Source: Clostridiaceae bacterium
GTDB lineage: Bacteria > Bacillota > Clostridia > Saccharofermentanales > Fastidiosipilaceae
Reading direction: 5' to 3'
Length of the DNA stretch: 29,174 nt
Assembly: GCA_012800515.1 (NCBI GenBank)
Contig: JAAZJE010000125.1
Coordinates: 1 to 29,174 of the forward strand
The notes under the pieces are model-generated. The model did not search any database and was not told the DNA's origin. It worked only from the letters and a program-made list of their open reading frames with translations. Shown here one piece after another: positions 15,719-24,894 of this stretch. Position numbers and translations under genes: made by a program. The first letter of the stretch is position 1. Each line of letters opens with the position of its first letter.

Positions 15719-16837
15719 CTAGTGCGCCGGGATCGGACGATTGCCCGGCTCGTAACGGGCGGAGTCGGATTCGGAAGACTCCCCTGCCGCTTCTCCCTCA
15801 TACTCCTCATCCTCGTATTCGTCGTCCTCGTACTCATCATCTTGCTCATACTCGTCGTCGTATTCATCGTCATAATCCTCTTCGAGCAGAGCCGCCGCTT
15901 CTTCCGCCTCCCGCTCTTTCATCGGCGTGATAATGAAGCGCATTATCTGACGGTTCGTGAAAGTATTGACCATGAGAAGATTGACGCCGAAAGCGAAGAA
16001 CAGGTAATAGAAAAAGACAATCAGTGGACCGGGTTGCAGATAGATCAACAATAACATAGGTATGACGGCCAAAATAACCAGCTCAAGAATGACGATAATC
16101 AAGTTAAACGGCAGACGGAAAACCGAGAAGAGAAGACTGTTCTTCCAGACGCCTTTCATGGGCAGATCTATAGTAATCATCATCTGATAGGCATACAGTT
16201 GCATGGATGTGGCAATCAGAGCCACAACCAGCAACATTCCCTGGAGTATAAAGGAAAAAGTTCCCCCCGGCATGTGGAAACGGTAAAAGTAGGCGGAGAA
16301 CATGATAAGAAAGACCATAAGCAGGGAGAGCAAAGAATGAACCGTCGACTGCTTCCAATTTTCCTTGAAAGTATCGCGGAAGTCCATCCATAAAAAGGCG
16401 TGCTCCTCACGAGCGTAATTGCGCATGATATATGTCAAGCCGGCCTGTGAAGGTCCGACCACAATCCAACCCATACCCGTCAGCGTAAAGCTAATCACCA
16501 CGTTTAGGTACAAAAAGAGCGTCGCCATCGCCTGTTCCAATTCCTCCGAATTCATGCCTTGCACGGAGCCCTCGGAAAAGCTCAGCACCTGCCTAATCAA
16601 TTCCGGCGTGAAATTGGGAAAAAGCCAACCTATAAATAAAAATCCGGTGGCGAAAAAAGAAATAACCAGCATCGGCAGGTTCCCGATGATATACATTAGG
16701 TTGACAGTGATGATCTTCCAGAATTTTCGCCCCAACACAATAAAAAATGTTGCGATCGGCCCCTTCGGCGGCTCGTTGGGATCGACCCCCGGACCCTCTT
16801 TGGCATAATTGTAGCCGAACAGTCTAGCCATAGTCAT
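15719..16837 (-). CDS. DUF624/YesL-like membrane protein with acidic Tyr-rich tail
   Basis: A 372-residue integral membrane protein. RKFWKIITVNLMYIIGNLPML near the N-terminus, the VGPSQAGLTYIMRNYAREE loop and the following FLWMDFRDTFKENWKQS fit the DUF624/YesL family, often found with sugar ABC transporter genes but of unknown function. About six hydrophobic segments span residues 35-295. The C-terminal tail (about 319-348) is almost only Asp, Glu and Tyr in irregular DEY units, which is unusual for the family. ATG at 16837 is 4 nt after AAGGAG; an ATG two codons later (16831) has 10-nt spacing and is equally possible. It lies 44 bp downstream of trmFO and is convergent with the SGNH gene. 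No sugar transporter is nearby. Confidence 0.8.
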   Translation of the reverse strand: MTMARLFGYNYAKEGPGVDPNEPPKGPIATFFIVLGRKFWKIITVNLMYIIGNLPMLVISFFATGFLFIGWLFPNFTPELIRQVLSFSEGSVQGMNSEELEQAMATLFLYLNVVISFTLTGMGWIVVGPSQAGLTYIMRNYAREEHAFLWMDFRDTFKENWKQSTVHSLLSLLMVFLIMFSAYFYRFHMPGGTFSFILQGMLLVVALIATSMQLYAYQMMITIDLPMKGVWKNSLLFSVFRLPFNLIIVILELVILAVIPMLLLIYLQPGPLIVFFYYLFFAFGVNLLMVNTFTNRQIMRFIITPMKEREAEEAAALLEEDYDDEYDDEYEQDDEYEDDEYEDEEYEGEAAGESSESDSARYEPGNRPIPAH

Positions 16838-16881
16838 TCTACTCCTTAAGGTCTGTTACCTGTGCGGGTAAACTTAACACA

Positions 16882-18222
16882 CTAATGCGTCGCAAGCAAG
16901 ACCCGACGTCGGCGCGACTGCAACATTTCCCGCCACGGCGTGATCTCTTCCGCCGATTCCGTCCGAGAAAGATCGCGTCTGGGATCCTGACGCGCAGTTC
17001 GAAACGGGATCTGGAGTCCCCAATTACTCTGCACCGGCTGAGGATCCGTAACCGGGGTCGTGATGGCCCGAACCAATCCGCCCAGAATCGACCTCGGCGA
17101 CGGCGTCATCATCCGCTCACCGCTTATCATTGCCGCCGCGTTGACTCCCGCCAGCAGACCTCCCGCTATCGCCTCGACATAGCCCTCCAGACCGGCAATC
17201 TGTCCGGCAAAGAAAATCTCCGGATTGTCCTTCCACTGCAAAGCTGCGTTGAGAATACGGGCGCTGTCGATATAAGTATTGCGATGCATCACACCATAAC
17301 GGATGAACTTCGCCCTTCGTAAACCGGGAATTTTGCCGAAAATTTCTCTCTGTGCCGTAAAGGTCAAATTAGTTTGAAAACCGACCAGATTATATGTCTC
17401 GGCCTGACGATCATCTCGACGCAATTGGACGCAGGCGAAAGGACGGCGGCCGGTGCGTGGATCGCGCAGTCCGGTCGGCTTCAGCGGCCCGTAGCGTAAA
17501 CTCTCCGGCCCGCGGCGGGCAATCTCCTCTATCGGCACACAGCCCTCGAATATTTCTCCGGGTTCAAAGTCGCGACGAATCACCCGTTCGCCCTCGGTCA
17601 ACATGCGAACAAAGTCGTAGTATTCCTCGCGCGACAGATAGGCGTTCAGATAATCCTTTCCGCCACCCTTACCATAGCGCGAGGCAAAATACAGCTCGTC
17701 CATATCCAGCGAATCCGCCGCAACGAGGGGTGCCACCGCATCGAAATAATACAGACTCCCTTGTCCCAGGCGTTGCTGCAAATCGGCGTACAATTCCTCG
17801 CCGGTCAGGGGTCCGGTCGCGACTATTCGCGGTCCGCCGATCTCATCCAGGCTACATATGCGTTGGCTGTGGCAGGTAATCCGCGAGTGCCGTCGCAGTG
17901 CCGCCGTCACCTCGGCAGCAAACAATTCCCGGTCAACAGCCAAAGCACCGCCCGCCGGAACCGCAGTCCGATCAGCTACATCCATCAGGTATGAGCCCAG
18001 TCGGCGTAATTCATCCTTGAGCAGACCGACCGCACTTTCGCGGCCGGCACCGCGCAGAGAATTGCTACAGACCAGCTCGGCGTAATTTGGATTGCTGTGT
18101 GCCGGGGTCATCGTCTGCGGCTTGAGGTCATACACATCTACCCTGACGCCTAGATTGGCCGCCTGTAGAGCGGCCTCACAACCGGCCAGGCCGGCGCCGA
18201 TAACTGTCAGCGATGCTCCCAT
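16882..18222 (-). CDS. trmFO: Methylenetetrahydrofolate-tRNA-(uracil-54-C5)-methyltransferase
   Basis: A folate- and FAD-dependent enzyme that makes ribothymidine-54 in the T-loop of tRNAs, used by many Gram-positives in place of SAM-dependent TrmA. The product has 446 residues. The FAD motif is VIGAGLAGCEAAL (7-19); the two functionally important cysteines are both present, Cys52 in ELVCSNSLR and Cys228 in FEGCVPIEE; and VPAGGALAVDRE (88-99) is the family signature. The C-terminal region has AGQIAGLEGYVEA. The start ATG overlaps the topA stop by one base (TAATG). Position after topA matches the conserved Firmicute order dprA-topA-trmFO. Confidence 0.97.
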   Translation of the reverse strand: MGASLTVIGAGLAGCEAALQAANLGVRVDVYDLKPQTMTPAHSNPNYAELVCSNSLRGAGRESAVGLLKDELRRLGSYLMDVADRTAVPAGGALAVDRELFAAEVTAALRRHSRITCHSQRICSLDEIGGPRIVATGPLTGEELYADLQQRLGQGSLYYFDAVAPLVAADSLDMDELYFASRYGKGGGKDYLNAYLSREEYYDFVRMLTEGERVIRRDFEPGEIFEGCVPIEEIARRGPESLRYGPLKPTGLRDPRTGRRPFACVQLRRDDRQAETYNLVGFQTNLTFTAQREIFGKIPGLRRAKFIRYGVMHRNTYIDSARILNAALQWKDNPEIFFAGQIAGLEGYVEAIAGGLLAGVNAAAMISGERMMTPSPRSILGGLVRAITTPVTDPQPVQSNWGLQIPFRTARQDPRRDLSRTESAEEITPWREMLQSRRRRVLLATH

Positions 18223-20504
18223 TATTCTTCGGTAGTATCCTCACTTTTGCCTGATGTTTTGTTGCTTTTCTTTTTGCGATTGTTGGTCGGACAATCTTGG
18301 TTGGAACAGGCGGGATAAGTGCGGCGGCGATAGCGTTTACTCACCATGTAACTGCCGCAGGTGTCGCAGAATTTACCGTTGATCGGTAAGTCCCAGCTGA
18401 TGAACGGACATTCGGGATCCTTGCCCTTTTTATCGCAGACGTAGAATTTATAGCCGCGCTTGCTACGGCGGGACTCCAGTCCGGAACCGCAGAGCGGGCA
18501 GTGAGCCGGAATATTCTCCGGTACATTCTCGCTGTAGCGGCATTTCGGATAGGCGCTACAGGCGATGAACTCGCCGTAACGTCCGTCGCGCAGAACCAAA
18601 TCGGCACCGCATTCCGGACAGGCGCGCCCGATCTTTTTAACCGGCATTTCGACCCGCTCCAGGGTCTTGCCGGCCTTCTCGACCATGGAATGAAAGGGAC
18701 GATAGAACTCATCGACCACGTCGTTCCAGGCGCGTTTGCCTTCTTCGACGATATCCAATTCTTCTTCCATTCTGGCCGTAAAAGGCACTTGAATAAACGA
18801 ATCGAAAGAGTCGCGCAGTAAATCGGTCACGACCCGTCCCAGCTTCGTTGGTATAAGATTCTTCCCTTCATTTTCAACGTAATTGCGATCTTTAATCGTC
18901 GTAATCGTCGGCGCATAAGTGGAAGGACGGCCGATCCCGTCATCCTCCATCGCCTTGATCAACGAGGCTTCCGTATAGCGGGCGGGCGGACGCGTGAATT
19001 TCTGCTCCGGACTTATCTTAATACAGCGGAACTTATCGCCGACGGCCACCTCCGGCAAATGAGTCTGCGCCAGGGGGCTGCCGGTCCTATCATCGTCCTC
19101 GTCCTTAGCGTCGGAACCGCTGTCGACAGTCGAACCACCGGCTTCGTCGGCCGTAGCGGCAGACTCTGCTACTTTGTCGGCTTTTGAAGCTCCCTCATCG
19201 GCAATCTCCGCGTCCTTACCGAAAACTATCAAAAATCCCGGGAAAGCGATGTTCTCGCCCTGAGCCCGGAACAGGGCGCGATCACATTCGACATCGATCG
19301 TTACGCTGTTGATTTTGGCCGGAGCCATCTGGCAGGCCATAAAACGATTCCAAATCAATTTATAGAGGCGATATTGATCGCGATTGAGGTCTTTGCTCAG
19401 CGTCTCCGGATTCAGATCGAAATGGGTCGGACGTATACATTCGTGAGCATCCTGAACCGATTTGCGGTTGGCGAAAAAATTCGGTTTGGGCGGTAAATAT
19501 TCGGCGCCGAAGGTCTTCTGTATCACTTCGCGCACGGAATTGAGCGCCTCCGCGGCAATGCGGCGCGAATCGGTACGGATATAAGTAACCAGCGAAGTAG
19601 ATCCCTGACCGGCGACATTGACCCCTTCGTAAAGCTGTTGTGCCACACGCATAGTACGCGAAGCCGAAAATCCGAGCATTCGTGAGGCTACCTGTTGCAA
19701 CGTGCTGGTCGTAAAGGGCGCCCAGGGACGACGGTTACGCGTTGAACTGCGCACATCGTTGACAGTCAGATCCGAATCCTTCACCCGAGCGATTACCGCA
19801 TCGGTCTCCTCCTTGTTGGCCAGTCGAACTCGTTTCAGCCGGTCATTCGCCTGCAACTCTCCCTGATAACGTACAATCAGCTCCGGAACCCGCGCATTAC
19901 TCAACGTCAAATCGAGGAGCCAGTATTCCTCCGGTACAAAGTTCTCGATTTCCTCTTCGCGCTCAACAACCATGCGCACCGCCACAGACTGCACGCGACC
20001 GGCGGACAGACCGCGCTTAACCTTCTTCCACAGCAACGGACTCAACTCATAGCCGACCAGGCGGTCCAGTACCCGACGCGCCTGCTGAGCGTTGACCAGA
20101 TTCATATCAATTTGCTGCGGCTGCTCAACCGCCGCCGTCACCGACTTTTTCGTAATCTCGTTGAACGTCACCCGGACATTGTCCTCGGGATTGATCTTCA
20201 GCAACGTAGCGATGTGCCAGGCAATGGCTTCTCCCTCACGATCCGGGTCGGTGGCGATCAGAACGCGTTCGGCATTCTCGCTCTTTCGAATCAATTCGCG
20301 CGCCACCTTCTCCTTACCCAGCATCGTCACGTACTGCGGTCTGTATCCGTTATTCACGTCAATTCCCACGGTGGAGGCCGGCAGATCGCGAATATGCCCC
20401 ACGGAAGCGGCCAAATCGTAATCGGATCCCAGATAGCGTCCGATCGTGCGCGCCTTGGCCGGCGACTCAACTATAACCAAAGTCTTCTTACTCAAGCTCA
20501 TCAT
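18222..20504 (-). CDS. topA: DNA topoisomerase I (type IA)
   Basis: Relaxes negative supercoils through a 5'-phosphotyrosine intermediate. The product has 760 residues. The Toprim domain starts VIVESPAKA (10-18) with the metal triad DPDREGEA (86-93), the active-site Tyr308 is in VTYIRTDS, and IGRPSTYAPT (524-533) is conserved. The C-terminus has three four-Cys zinc modules beginning CPECG, CPLCG and CDTCG. An acidic Ala/Asp/Glu-rich insert (about 431-476) separates core segments. Two ATG codons stand in tandem at 20504 and 20501 directly after GAGGA; the second gives a better spacing. It lies 43 bp downstream of dprA and overlaps trmFO by one base. Confidence 0.97.
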   Translation of the reverse strand: MMSLSKKTLVIVESPAKARTIGRYLGSDYDLAASVGHIRDLPASTVGIDVNNGYRPQYVTMLGKEKVARELIRKSENAERVLIATDPDREGEAIAWHIATLLKINPEDNVRVTFNEITKKSVTAAVEQPQQIDMNLVNAQQARRVLDRLVGYELSPLLWKKVKRGLSAGRVQSVAVRMVVEREEEIENFVPEEYWLLDLTLSNARVPELIVRYQGELQANDRLKRVRLANKEETDAVIARVKDSDLTVNDVRSSTRNRRPWAPFTTSTLQQVASRMLGFSASRTMRVAQQLYEGVNVAGQGSTSLVTYIRTDSRRIAAEALNSVREVIQKTFGAEYLPPKPNFFANRKSVQDAHECIRPTHFDLNPETLSKDLNRDQYRLYKLIWNRFMACQMAPAKINSVTIDVECDRALFRAQGENIAFPGFLIVFGKDAEIADEGASKADKVAESAATADEAGGSTVDSGSDAKDEDDDRTGSPLAQTHLPEVAVGDKFRCIKISPEQKFTRPPARYTEASLIKAMEDDGIGRPSTYAPTITTIKDRNYVENEGKNLIPTKLGRVVTDLLRDSFDSFIQVPFTARMEEELDIVEEGKRAWNDVVDEFYRPFHSMVEKAGKTLERVEMPVKKIGRACPECGADLVLRDGRYGEFIACSAYPKCRYSENVPENIPAHCPLCGSGLESRRSKRGYKFYVCDKKGKDPECPFISWDLPINGKFCDTCGSYMVSKRYRRRTYPACSNQDCPTNNRKKKSNKTSGKSEDTTEE

Positions 20505-20547
20505 TCCTCATTTCAATACCATACATTCGCCGATTTTCCGTCTGTAG

Positions 20548-21963
20548 TCAAGTCCATTTATCAGCGAGAGAGCCGGCGGTACAAGTATAGCGCCCGCGCT
20601 CAAAACTGAGCAAACCGGCCAATTCCAGCCGGCTCAGTTCTTTTATCACGTCTATGAAGTCAAGGTCAAGCGCACTGCCGATTTCCTCCGCCGTCAGAGC
20701 CTGCGCCGAGAGTTGACGCAATATTTCTTTTGCCAAAGCCGACTGTTCCGCCAAAGTGCTTCTTTCCGGCAAAGCTGTCTGTTCCGCCGCCTGAGACTCT
20801 CCCGACGACCGTTCTCCCGCAACTTCCCGGGACAACTGCTCCAAAGGCATCATTTTCGCTTCTTTCACCCTCTTAGCTCCCTCCTTCAATCTTTGTGAGA
20901 TGCGCCGCCGGCGCTGCTCGGCGGTAATCAGGCTCAAATTCTCCGATCGCAACCGTTTCCCGTTCGGACTGAGCTCGGCCAATACATCCTCCGCCGCCAG
21001 ACAAATCGACGCCCCGTCCTGAATCAGACGGTTGCAGCCGCGGCTGACATCCGAAGTCACATTGCCCGGCACCGCAAAAACGCTACGCCCCTGTATCCCG
21101 GCGTGATTGGCCGTGATCAGGGAGCCGCTATCCTCACCGGCCTCCACTACTAAGGTCGCCTGCCCCATCCCGCTGAGCAGACGGTTACGCGAGGCAAATT
21201 GCCGCTTGTGCACTCCCTGATCCGGAGCCAATTCGCTGATCACCGCTCCGCCGACGATGATATCCGTTCTCAGGCGGTTATGTCGTTCCGGATAATTATG
21301 CAAAAGTCCGCAAGGCAAAATCGCCACCGTCGGCGTCCCGAACTCCAGGGCCGTCCGATGTGCGATCGCATCGATTCCCAATGCCAGGCCGCTGATTATC
21401 GTGGCGCCGTACTTTGCCAAATCCCGGCAAAGCAGCCACGTCTGTTCCTTCCCGTACACCGTTGGCCGGCGCGAACCGACCACGGTAATCAGATAGTTTT
21501 GTTCCAGGGCGCAACGCCAGCGCTCCCCCTGAACATACAAAAGCGCCGGCGCATTATTCAACCAAAGCAGATATTGCGGATAGGCCGCCTCCCCAACAAA
21601 GACCGCCGATATTTCCCGCCCCTGCCAATGACGCGGTCGACGGCGTAATTGCTCATATTGTTTCCGACTCGCCACCGACAGCAGATAATGCCTGATGCGT
21701 TCCATTGTCGACTCGGCTATCGCTTCGAAAGCCGGTAACGTCAATTCCTCCTCGACCGACTCCGGGCAGGCGGCCAAACCAGCCAACAAAGCAGAGATCC
21801 AATCCCCGCTCTGAATGGCGGTATGGTCGCTACGACTCAGCCAAAAGCATAAATTCCGGGTCGACAGCCCCAGACGGCGCTGCAAATCCCCGAGCCAAAG
21901 CGCCAGTACATAGCGATGTTCCGCATTGGCCATGGGATCAGCAATGTGACCGAACTCATTCAC
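20548..21963 (-). CDS. dprA: DNA-processing protein DprA/Smf
   Basis: Binds incoming single-stranded DNA during transformation and loads RecA. The 471-residue product has an N-terminal helical region and then a Rossmann-like core with VVGSRRPTVYGK, SGLALGIDAIAHRTAL, AILPCGLLHNYPERH, FASRNRLLSGM, VVEAGEDSGSLITANHA and VFAVPGNVTSDVSRGCN. A polar linker with an 18-bp tandem repeat follows, and the end is a winged-helix domain (TAEEIGSALDLDFIDVIKEL). The frame stays open far upstream inside yifB, but GTG at 21963 overlaps the yifB stop (GTGA) and follows AGGAGGGAGGA, so it is the likely start. topA follows after 43 bp. Confidence 0.94.
   Translation of the reverse strand: MNEFGHIADPMANAEHRYVLALWLGDLQRRLGLSTRNLCFWLSRSDHTAIQSGDWISALLAGLAACPESVEEELTLPAFEAIAESTMERIRHYLLSVASRKQYEQLRRRPRHWQGREISAVFVGEAAYPQYLLWLNNAPALLYVQGERWRCALEQNYLITVVGSRRPTVYGKEQTWLLCRDLAKYGATIISGLALGIDAIAHRTALEFGTPTVAILPCGLLHNYPERHNRLRTDIIVGGAVISELAPDQGVHKRQFASRNRLLSGMGQATLVVEAGEDSGSLITANHAGIQGRSVFAVPGNVTSDVSRGCNRLIQDGASICLAAEDVLAELSPNGKRLRSENLSLITAEQRRRRISQRLKEGAKRVKEAKMMPLEQLSREVAGERSSGESQAAEQTALPERSTLAEQSALAKEILRQLSAQALTAEEIGSALDLDFIDVIKELSRLELAGLLSFERGRYTCTAGSLADKWT
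20732..20785 (-). repeat. Three tandem 18-bp repeats inside dprA
   Basis: Plus-strand units at 20732-20749, 20750-20767 and 20768-20785 share the pattern GSCAAAG...CTKTTCC. They encode six-residue units AEQTAL, PERSTL and AEQSAL on the minus strand, in the linker between the DprA core and its winged-helix domain. Confidence 0.8.
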
Positions 21964-23591
21964 GACTCCTCCCTCCTGCCGTAGAGTTGCTCGGCAAAAC
22001 CGCGACAGAATATCCTCGCTATATCGACATGTTCCGGCAGGAGATCGTCTTCGCACTCCATATCTGCCTGTGTTCTGGCTACGCGAATCAGCCGGTGTAG
22101 CCCGCGCGCCGAGAGGTGGTAGCGTTCCAGAACAGCCTTTATATATCCCTCGGCCGCTTTGGTGATCGCAAAACTGTCGGCAAAAAGATCCGGCGGCACG
22201 GCCGAATTCAACATCGGCGGCAGACCGAGCCTTGCGCAACGCCGATACTGCCGCTCGCGGCAGGCGGTGATTTGTTGCCGCGAACTTTCTGCCGACTCTC
22301 TGGCATTTAACGCGCTTTTGCCTTCGTTCACAAAGCTGTCGTGCAGATCGGCCTCGCGCACATCCGGCATATAAACCACTATGTCGGTGCGATCCAGCAA
22401 CGGGCGCGGAAAGCGGCTCAAATAGCGCTGTAAAGCACCCGGGCTACAGGTACAGCGCTGCGTCCGATCCAGAAAATACCCACAGGGACAGGGGTTCGCC
22501 GTCGCCAAAAGCATAAAACGCGCCGGAAAATTAATTCGCTGCTTCAGACGGGTAACGCAGATTTCGCCGCGGTCGAGCGGCTGATGCAGGGCGGTCAACA
22601 CGACCGGCGAAAAACGGGGTAATTCATCCATAAAAAGAACCCCGTGATGCGCCATGGTTACCTCCCCCGGTTCCGGATAGATTCCACCGCCCGTCAGGGC
22701 CGTGAGCGTAATCCCGGTATGCGGCGTCCGAAAGGGGCGCGTCAATTCCGAATAAGCGACATTGCTTCCCTTTTCGGTCAGGCTGAGAATCTGCCAACAC
22801 TCCCGTCGTTCGCTCTCATTCAACTCGGGCAGAAGCATTTCCGCCCAGCTCGCCATGCTACTCTTACCGCAACCCGGCGGCCCCAACATCAACATATGAT
22901 GCTCACCGGCCAAGGCCAGCCGCAAACCGCTCCAAGCCTCCGCCTGTCCCCGCACCGTGATAAGTCCGTCCATATTCTCCGAGCGGTAGGACGTACCTCC
23001 TCCGTTCTCCTCGACACTTAATTCTTTCAACCGCTCGACGACATTCGTCACCGCTCCCTGCCGTCCCTCCGTGCTGATCGCCAAAACCGCATCCCGCAGA
23101 GTCTCGACCGCCCAGAGCGCTCCGTTGCGGTGTATATCCGTCAAGGCCGGCAAATAATCCTCCTGAACCGGACAGACCAGATGACAGGGATCATCGCCGT
23201 AATTCGCCCTAACCCGCGCATAACCGCCGCGAACCGCATGCACCCTGCCGTCCAAGCCGAGCCTGCCGAAGGCGGCAATCTGCGGTCGGAGAATCATCTG
23301 TTTGCTAATCATCAGACACAGCAGAGCGATCGGCAAATCCAGCGCCTGCCCGGAAATCTCGGTATGACCCTCCGCGACTATGTTCAACGAAATGCGTCCC
23401 GGCGGCATCTTATAGCCCGAATTCTGCAACGCCGCCTCAACCCGCAAGCGACTTTCTCTGCTTTCGCGACTCGAAAGACCCGCTACCTCAAAGTAAGGCA
23501 AACCCGGCAACAGCGTAATCTCGATCCGGGTCGGAACGGCGACAACACCCATGATGAGTGCCGTGTGAATATAGGCGTATCTTCCCTGCAT
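21960..23591 (-). CDS. comM: YifB/ComM-family Mg-chelatase-like AAA+ ATPase
   Basis: ComM is a hexameric helicase that drives branch migration during natural transformation in Gram-negatives; YifB homologues in Gram-positives are less studied. The 543-residue product has an N-terminal Lon-protease-like domain (VEAALQNSGYKMPPGRISLN, LDLPIALLCL), Walker A GPPGCGKS (237-244), Walker B GVLFMDELPRF, the Cys-rich NPCPCGYFLDRTQRCTCSPG and a PLLDRTDIVVYMP segment, ending in a helical Mg-chelatase C-domain. Some N-terminal positions diverge from the usual YifB pattern. ATG at 23591 follows GGGAGG by 7 nt. It overlaps dprA by 4 bp and heads the dprA-topA-trmFO unit. Confidence 0.92.
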   Translation of the reverse strand: MQGRYAYIHTALIMGVVAVPTRIEITLLPGLPYFEVAGLSSRESRESRLRVEAALQNSGYKMPPGRISLNIVAEGHTEISGQALDLPIALLCLMISKQMILRPQIAAFGRLGLDGRVHAVRGGYARVRANYGDDPCHLVCPVQEDYLPALTDIHRNGALWAVETLRDAVLAISTEGRQGAVTNVVERLKELSVEENGGGTSYRSENMDGLITVRGQAEAWSGLRLALAGEHHMLMLGPPGCGKSSMASWAEMLLPELNESERRECWQILSLTEKGSNVAYSELTRPFRTPHTGITLTALTGGGIYPEPGEVTMAHHGVLFMDELPRFSPVVLTALHQPLDRGEICVTRLKQRINFPARFMLLATANPCPCGYFLDRTQRCTCSPGALQRYLSRFPRPLLDRTDIVVYMPDVREADLHDSFVNEGKSALNARESAESSRQQITACRERQYRRCARLGLPPMLNSAVPPDLFADSFAITKAAEGYIKAVLERYHLSARGLHRLIRVARTQADMECEDDLLPEHVDIARIFCRGFAEQLYGRREES

Positions 23592-23687
23592 AATCCAACC
23601 TCCCTGTCAGCTCCCTCATCGTTTCACATTTTCTCCGCGGATTTTTTCTGTTTTTAACGACAATTTCTGTCCTGAAAAGCGGCCTTG

Positions 23688-23696
23688 TGCTATCAT
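23688..23696 (+). promoter_or_regulatory. Extended -10 candidate for ychF
   Basis: TGC followed by TATCAT (23688-23696) forms an extended -10; no good -35 is seen. The predicted leader is about 90 nt and includes a perfect 12-bp palindrome, CACATATATGTG, at 23740-23751. Confidence 0.4.
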
Positions 23697-23791
23697 GTCG
23701 ATTGCCGGAACCGCGGGACGACCCGTCGCCGCCGCTCCGCACATATATGTGGACTGCCGGCTTTGAGAAAAGAGGTTTATGAAGAGACTGT

Positions 23792-24886
23792 ATGAAACTG
23801 GGAATCGTCGGTTTGCCGAATGTCGGAAAAAGCACTTTATTTAACGCCATCACACATGCCCATGCGGAGAGCGCCAATTATCCTTTTTGCACTATCGAGC
23901 CCAATGTGGGCGTCGTAGCGGTGCCCGACCCGCGCCTGGAAGGTATGGCAAAGATTTTTAAGCCGAAAAAAGTCACACCGGCCAGCCTGGAAATTTCCGA
24001 CATCGCCGGACTGGTAGCCGGCGCCAGCCACGGTGAAGGCCTGGGCAACCAATTTCTGGGACACATACGCGAAGTCGACGCCATACTGCACCTGGTGCGG
24101 TGCTTCGACGATCCTAATATTATCAATGTTTACGAAGAGCCGGACAGCCGCCGCGACGCCGAGGTCGTTAATCTCGAGTTGACCCTCGCCGACCTCGAGC
24201 ATGTTGAACGCGCCGTCGACCGCCTGGCCAAAGCGGCCAAGAGCGGCGATCCCGAGCTGCGTGCGCAATTGGAATTGTGGCGCGAGCTGGTCGAGCACCT
24301 GAACGGCGGCCAACCGGCACGCTCCTTCCCGCCGCTCCGGGAAGATCCGAAGTCCTTCGCGCATCTTTCACTGCTGACCGCCAAGCCCGTTCTCTACGCC
24401 GCCAACGTCAACGAAGATGAGGTCGCCGATCCCGACAGCAATCCCCATGTCCGTGCTCTGCGGGAATTGGCCGCCGGGACCGGCGCCGAAGTTGTCGTCG
24501 TCAGTGCCGCGATCGAGGCCGAGATAGCCCTGCTACCGGAGGAAGAGCGCCACGAATTCATCGCCGAACTCGGTCTGAAAGAATCCGGACTGAACCGAAT
24601 CATCACCGCCGGATATAAACTCCTGGGCCTGATTTCCTTCCTCACCGGCGGACCGACCGAAGTTCGCGCCTGGACAATCCGCAATGGCACCCCGGTGCAA
24701 ACAGCGGCCGGCAAAATCCACAGCGATATGGAACGCGGTTTCATCCGCGCCGAAGTCATAAAGTACGATGATCTGGTCGCGGCCGGCTCCTACGCCATGG
24801 CCCGCGAAAAAGGAATGATGCGCATCGAAGGGCGCGATTATATCGTCAAGGACGGCGACGTCCTCCACATCCGCTTCAACGTATAA
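23792..24886 (+). CDS. ychF: Ribosome-binding ATPase YchF (Obg-like ATPase)
   Basis: An Obg-family P-loop protein that prefers ATP, binds ribosomes and affects stress responses. The 364 residues are full length. G1 is GLPNVGKS (7-14), followed by ANYPFCTIEPNVG (switch I), DIAGLVAGASHGEGLGNQFL (G3) and a G4 replaced by NVNEDE, the Asn-Glu form linked to ATP specificity. A helical coiled region follows G3, and the C-terminal TGS domain has MAREKGMMRIEGRDYIVKDG. The ATG at 23792 fits the family start exactly but has only a weak GAAGAG before it; the clearer AAGAGG precedes an out-of-frame ATG at 23779. It is convergent with coaE, with 8 bp between stops. Confidence 0.97.
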   Translation: MKLGIVGLPNVGKSTLFNAITHAHAESANYPFCTIEPNVGVVAVPDPRLEGMAKIFKPKKVTPASLEISDIAGLVAGASHGEGLGNQFLGHIREVDAILHLVRCFDDPNIINVYEEPDSRRDAEVVNLELTLADLEHVERAVDRLAKAAKSGDPELRAQLELWRELVEHLNGGQPARSFPPLREDPKSFAHLSLLTAKPVLYAANVNEDEVADPDSNPHVRALRELAAGTGAEVVVVSAAIEAEIALLPEEERHEFIAELGLKESGLNRIITAGYKLLGLISFLTGGPTEVRAWTIRNGTPVQTAAGKIHSDMERGFIRAEVIKYDDLVAAGSYAMAREKGMMRIEGRDYIVKDGDVLHIRFNV

Positions 24887-24894
24887 ATTGCGCT

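Noticed and set aside
21964..22239. Upstream extension of dprA in frame to an ATG at 22239
   Set aside because: The extension lies wholly within yifB, adds low-quality sequence without dprA homology, and a GTG with a strong ribosome binding site exists at 21963.
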